DNA from: Cichorium intybus
Taxonomy: Eukaryota > Streptophyta > Magnoliopsida > Asterales > Asteraceae
Length of the DNA: 64,000 nt
NCBI GenBank assembly: GCA_023525715.1
Contig: CM042011.1
Coordinates: 64,712,354-64,776,353 of the forward strand
Direction of reading: 5' to 3'
Positions 62,171 to 64,000 of this stretch are shown here, one piece after another; within the stretch, counting starts at the first letter, position 1; each line of letters opens with the position of its first letter. Under the pieces are notes generated by a model. That model worked only from the letters and a program-made list of their open reading frames with translations, ran no database searches and was not told the DNA's origin. A program made the position numbers and the translations under genes.

Positions 62171-63771
62171 GGGAAATTTTTCAAAAAGCACTATATTTTG
62201 GCTCTATTTTGGAAAAAGTCCTCATTGAATTTTATTTTGTGATTTAAACCTCTAAACGTTAAAAAATTTGTGAAAAAACCCTTTTCACCTGATTTAGCAG
62301 GTCAGGGGTTAATTAGCATGTAAAACGATTTTACAGGGACTTTTTCGCAAATAAAATGACTTTTTCTTCATTCTTGTAAGTGGCATAACCTTTACATACG
62401 ATGTCCAAATTCTACAAACTTTATATCCCTAGAAACTTGGTAATTAGTACTACAACTTTGTTTTAAAAACTTTTGTCTGAATATGTTAAGATCTTTTGCT
62501 ACAATCCCTTAAACGTGACCACAAACTCATTTATGTCACCTTTTAGTATTTTCAAACATTCATATCTCCTTCGTTATAACTCCAATTAACCTGAATCTTT
62601 TTCCTATGTTTTTTTTTTCAAATAATACAATTTTCATAATGATGATGTTTCCTAATTCCTCATAGATTTTGAGATATATAGCTATAAACATCGTATCCAT
62701 AATAATTCAACATCAAATGTGTTTCAGTACTTATTTTCATATGAAGATATATTTTGCTATACAGATCCATTTCAATTGATTCTTTTTCCATTGTACTCAT
62801 TGGAATATATACGAAAACTTTCATATAGAAAGTTTCTTCTTAATATATTCAGATCTTGACTTATTCATCTTCAAACATGGCCTCAGATGAGCATGTGCAA
62901 TTTTGAGACATATAGCTATAAACATAGCTTCAGATCTTAATAACTACAATTCTTGACTTTTTATATACACATTCATTCCACTTGATTCTTTTTCTTATCT
63001 TTTGCTATACACATCCAATTCAAGTAATGCTTATAGAAAATAACTGTTATCAAAAGGTCATGTTTGTAGATGAATAACTCAAGATCTGAAGCTATTAAGA
63101 AGATACTTTTTAAATGAAAGTTTTAGTATATATTTCAAAGAGTACATAGAAAAAGGAATCAAGTGAAATTAATGTGTATAACAAAATATATATTTATTTG
63201 AAAATGGGTTTTCATACACATGAAATATTGAATTATTCTGAGATGCAATGTTTATAACAATATATCTCAAAATCTTGAGGAATTGGAAAAAAGTGATCAT
63301 TATAAAAAATATATTATTTGAAATAATAAAAACATAGGAATAAGATTCGGGTTAATCAGAGTTATAAGGAAGGAGATATGAATGTTTGAATATAACTAAA
63401 AAGTGACATAAATGAGTTTGTACTCACGTTTAATGGATTTTAGCAAAATATCTAAACATATTTAGAAAAAAAATTTGTAAAAAACAAAGTTGTAGTACTA
63501 GTTACCGCGTTTCTAAGGATATAAAGTTGTAGAATTTGGACATCATATATAAAAGTTATGTTACTTACAAAACTGAAGAAAAAATCATTTTATTTGCGAA
63601 AAAGTCCCTGAAAAATCGTTTTACTTGTGAATTAAACCCTGACCTGCTAAATCAGGTGAAAGGGGCTTTTCCCAAATTTTTGCAGGTTTAGAGGATTAAA
63701 TCACAAAATAAATTTCAGGGAGGACTTTTTCCTAAATAGAGCCAACAAATAGGGACTTTTTGAAAAATTTC

Positions 63772-63773
<2 letters not shown>
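62171..63773. mobile_element. Foldback (long inverted repeat) MULE, 1.6 kb palindrome
   Basis: Ends GGGAAATTTTTCAAAAAG and the inverse, with the perfect 9-bp duplication TTATATATA (62162-62170, 63774-63782) typical of Mutator-like elements. The inverted similarity does not stop after a normal TIR. It runs with mismatches and small gaps to about 62885 on the left and from about 63050 on the right, i.e. arms of some 720 bases around a spacer of about 165. Examples: TTCACCTGATTTAGCAGGTC (62286) and its inverse (63640), and CAAACATTCATATCTCC (62554) and its inverse (63377). There is no coding region. A transcript would fold into a long hairpin. Confidence 0.92.

Positions 63774-63845
<72 letters not shown>
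63774..63845. repeat. (TA)n tract next to the foldback element
   Basis: About 35 TA units directly at the right end of the foldback element; the first bases are part of its target duplication. Confidence 0.92.
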
Positions 63846-63848
<3 letters not shown>

Positions 63849-64000
63849 AATATGTAAATTACAATATTGTATTCTGCGCAAAACACAGACATTCGCCTAG
63901 TGTATGCATAAGATCAGCAATTAACTAGTGAAGGATTATGTGAATGAATTCAGGATTAGCGCTGAAAGTAATTCTTTGCGGATAATCTTGTTTTTAGCGA
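63846..64000. other. End of window, nothing recognised
   Basis: No gene or repeat identified in these last bases. Confidence 0.5.

Overview
The window looks like nuclear DNA of a flowering plant, most likely a eudicot with a repeat-rich genome; Asteraceae is a guess from the style of the retrotransposons, not a demonstrated fact. It is AT-rich, contains spliced genes with GT-AG introns, a eukaryotic tRNA gene without encoded CCA, and many nested LTR retrotransposons and TIR transposons. Only three host loci are supported: a tRNA-Ala(AGC) gene (6407-6479, +), a two-exon chloroplast protein gene of the DUF1118/RIQ type (26633-27447, -), and an eight-exon CYP88-like cytochrome P450 (32284-38978, +). 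The P450 is broken by a stop codon in exon 5 and by a Copia element sitting at the donor site of its last intron.

Layout: 1-1733 holds no gene. 1744-5494 is a decayed Mutator-like (MULE) transposon with a 10-bp target duplication, and a solo Gypsy LTR (3545-5343) is inserted in it. 5505-9035 is mostly unassigned apart from the tRNA. 9036-21114 is a large Copia-type element (target duplication ATAGT) with only a gag remnant. Its gag is interrupted by a minus-strand Cassandra TRIM element (11509-12060, with antisense 5S-like LTRs) joined to a deleted chromovirus Gypsy element (12065-16030). 21351-26072 is a second LTR element, on the minus strand and apparently non-autonomous. The RIQ-like gene follows, then a Harbinger ORF1-like scrap, a 5'-truncated L1 LINE (30835-32075, -) and the P450 with its resident Copia (34196-38771). 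A Copia gag-protease fragment (39194-41109, -) precedes a full-length chromovirus Gypsy element (41407-51633, target duplication GGGAG). The right third has a very decayed Copia pol split in two (53490-54360 and 59850-61505), a non-autonomous CACTA element (55669-59192) containing a nested TIR element (56697-58152), and a 1.6-kb palindromic foldback MULE (62171-63773).

The most unusual signal is not a gene. Several unrelated LTR elements carry families of short hairpins whose loop or core is constant while the two stem arms change together. Four copies lie in the Copia element (10704, 10786, 18190, 19185) and five in tandem in one Gypsy LTR (15556-15717). Arrays of 11-19 bp palindromes lie in the LTRs of two further Gypsy families (3683-3840; 42399-42526 and the matching 3' LTR). 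The paired changes of the arms suggest that pairing, in RNA or DNA, is conserved. I know of no function for them.

Only the RIQ-like gene and the tRNA look intact. Nothing in the window reads as a pathway or operon; its history is one of sequential nested insertion followed by decay.
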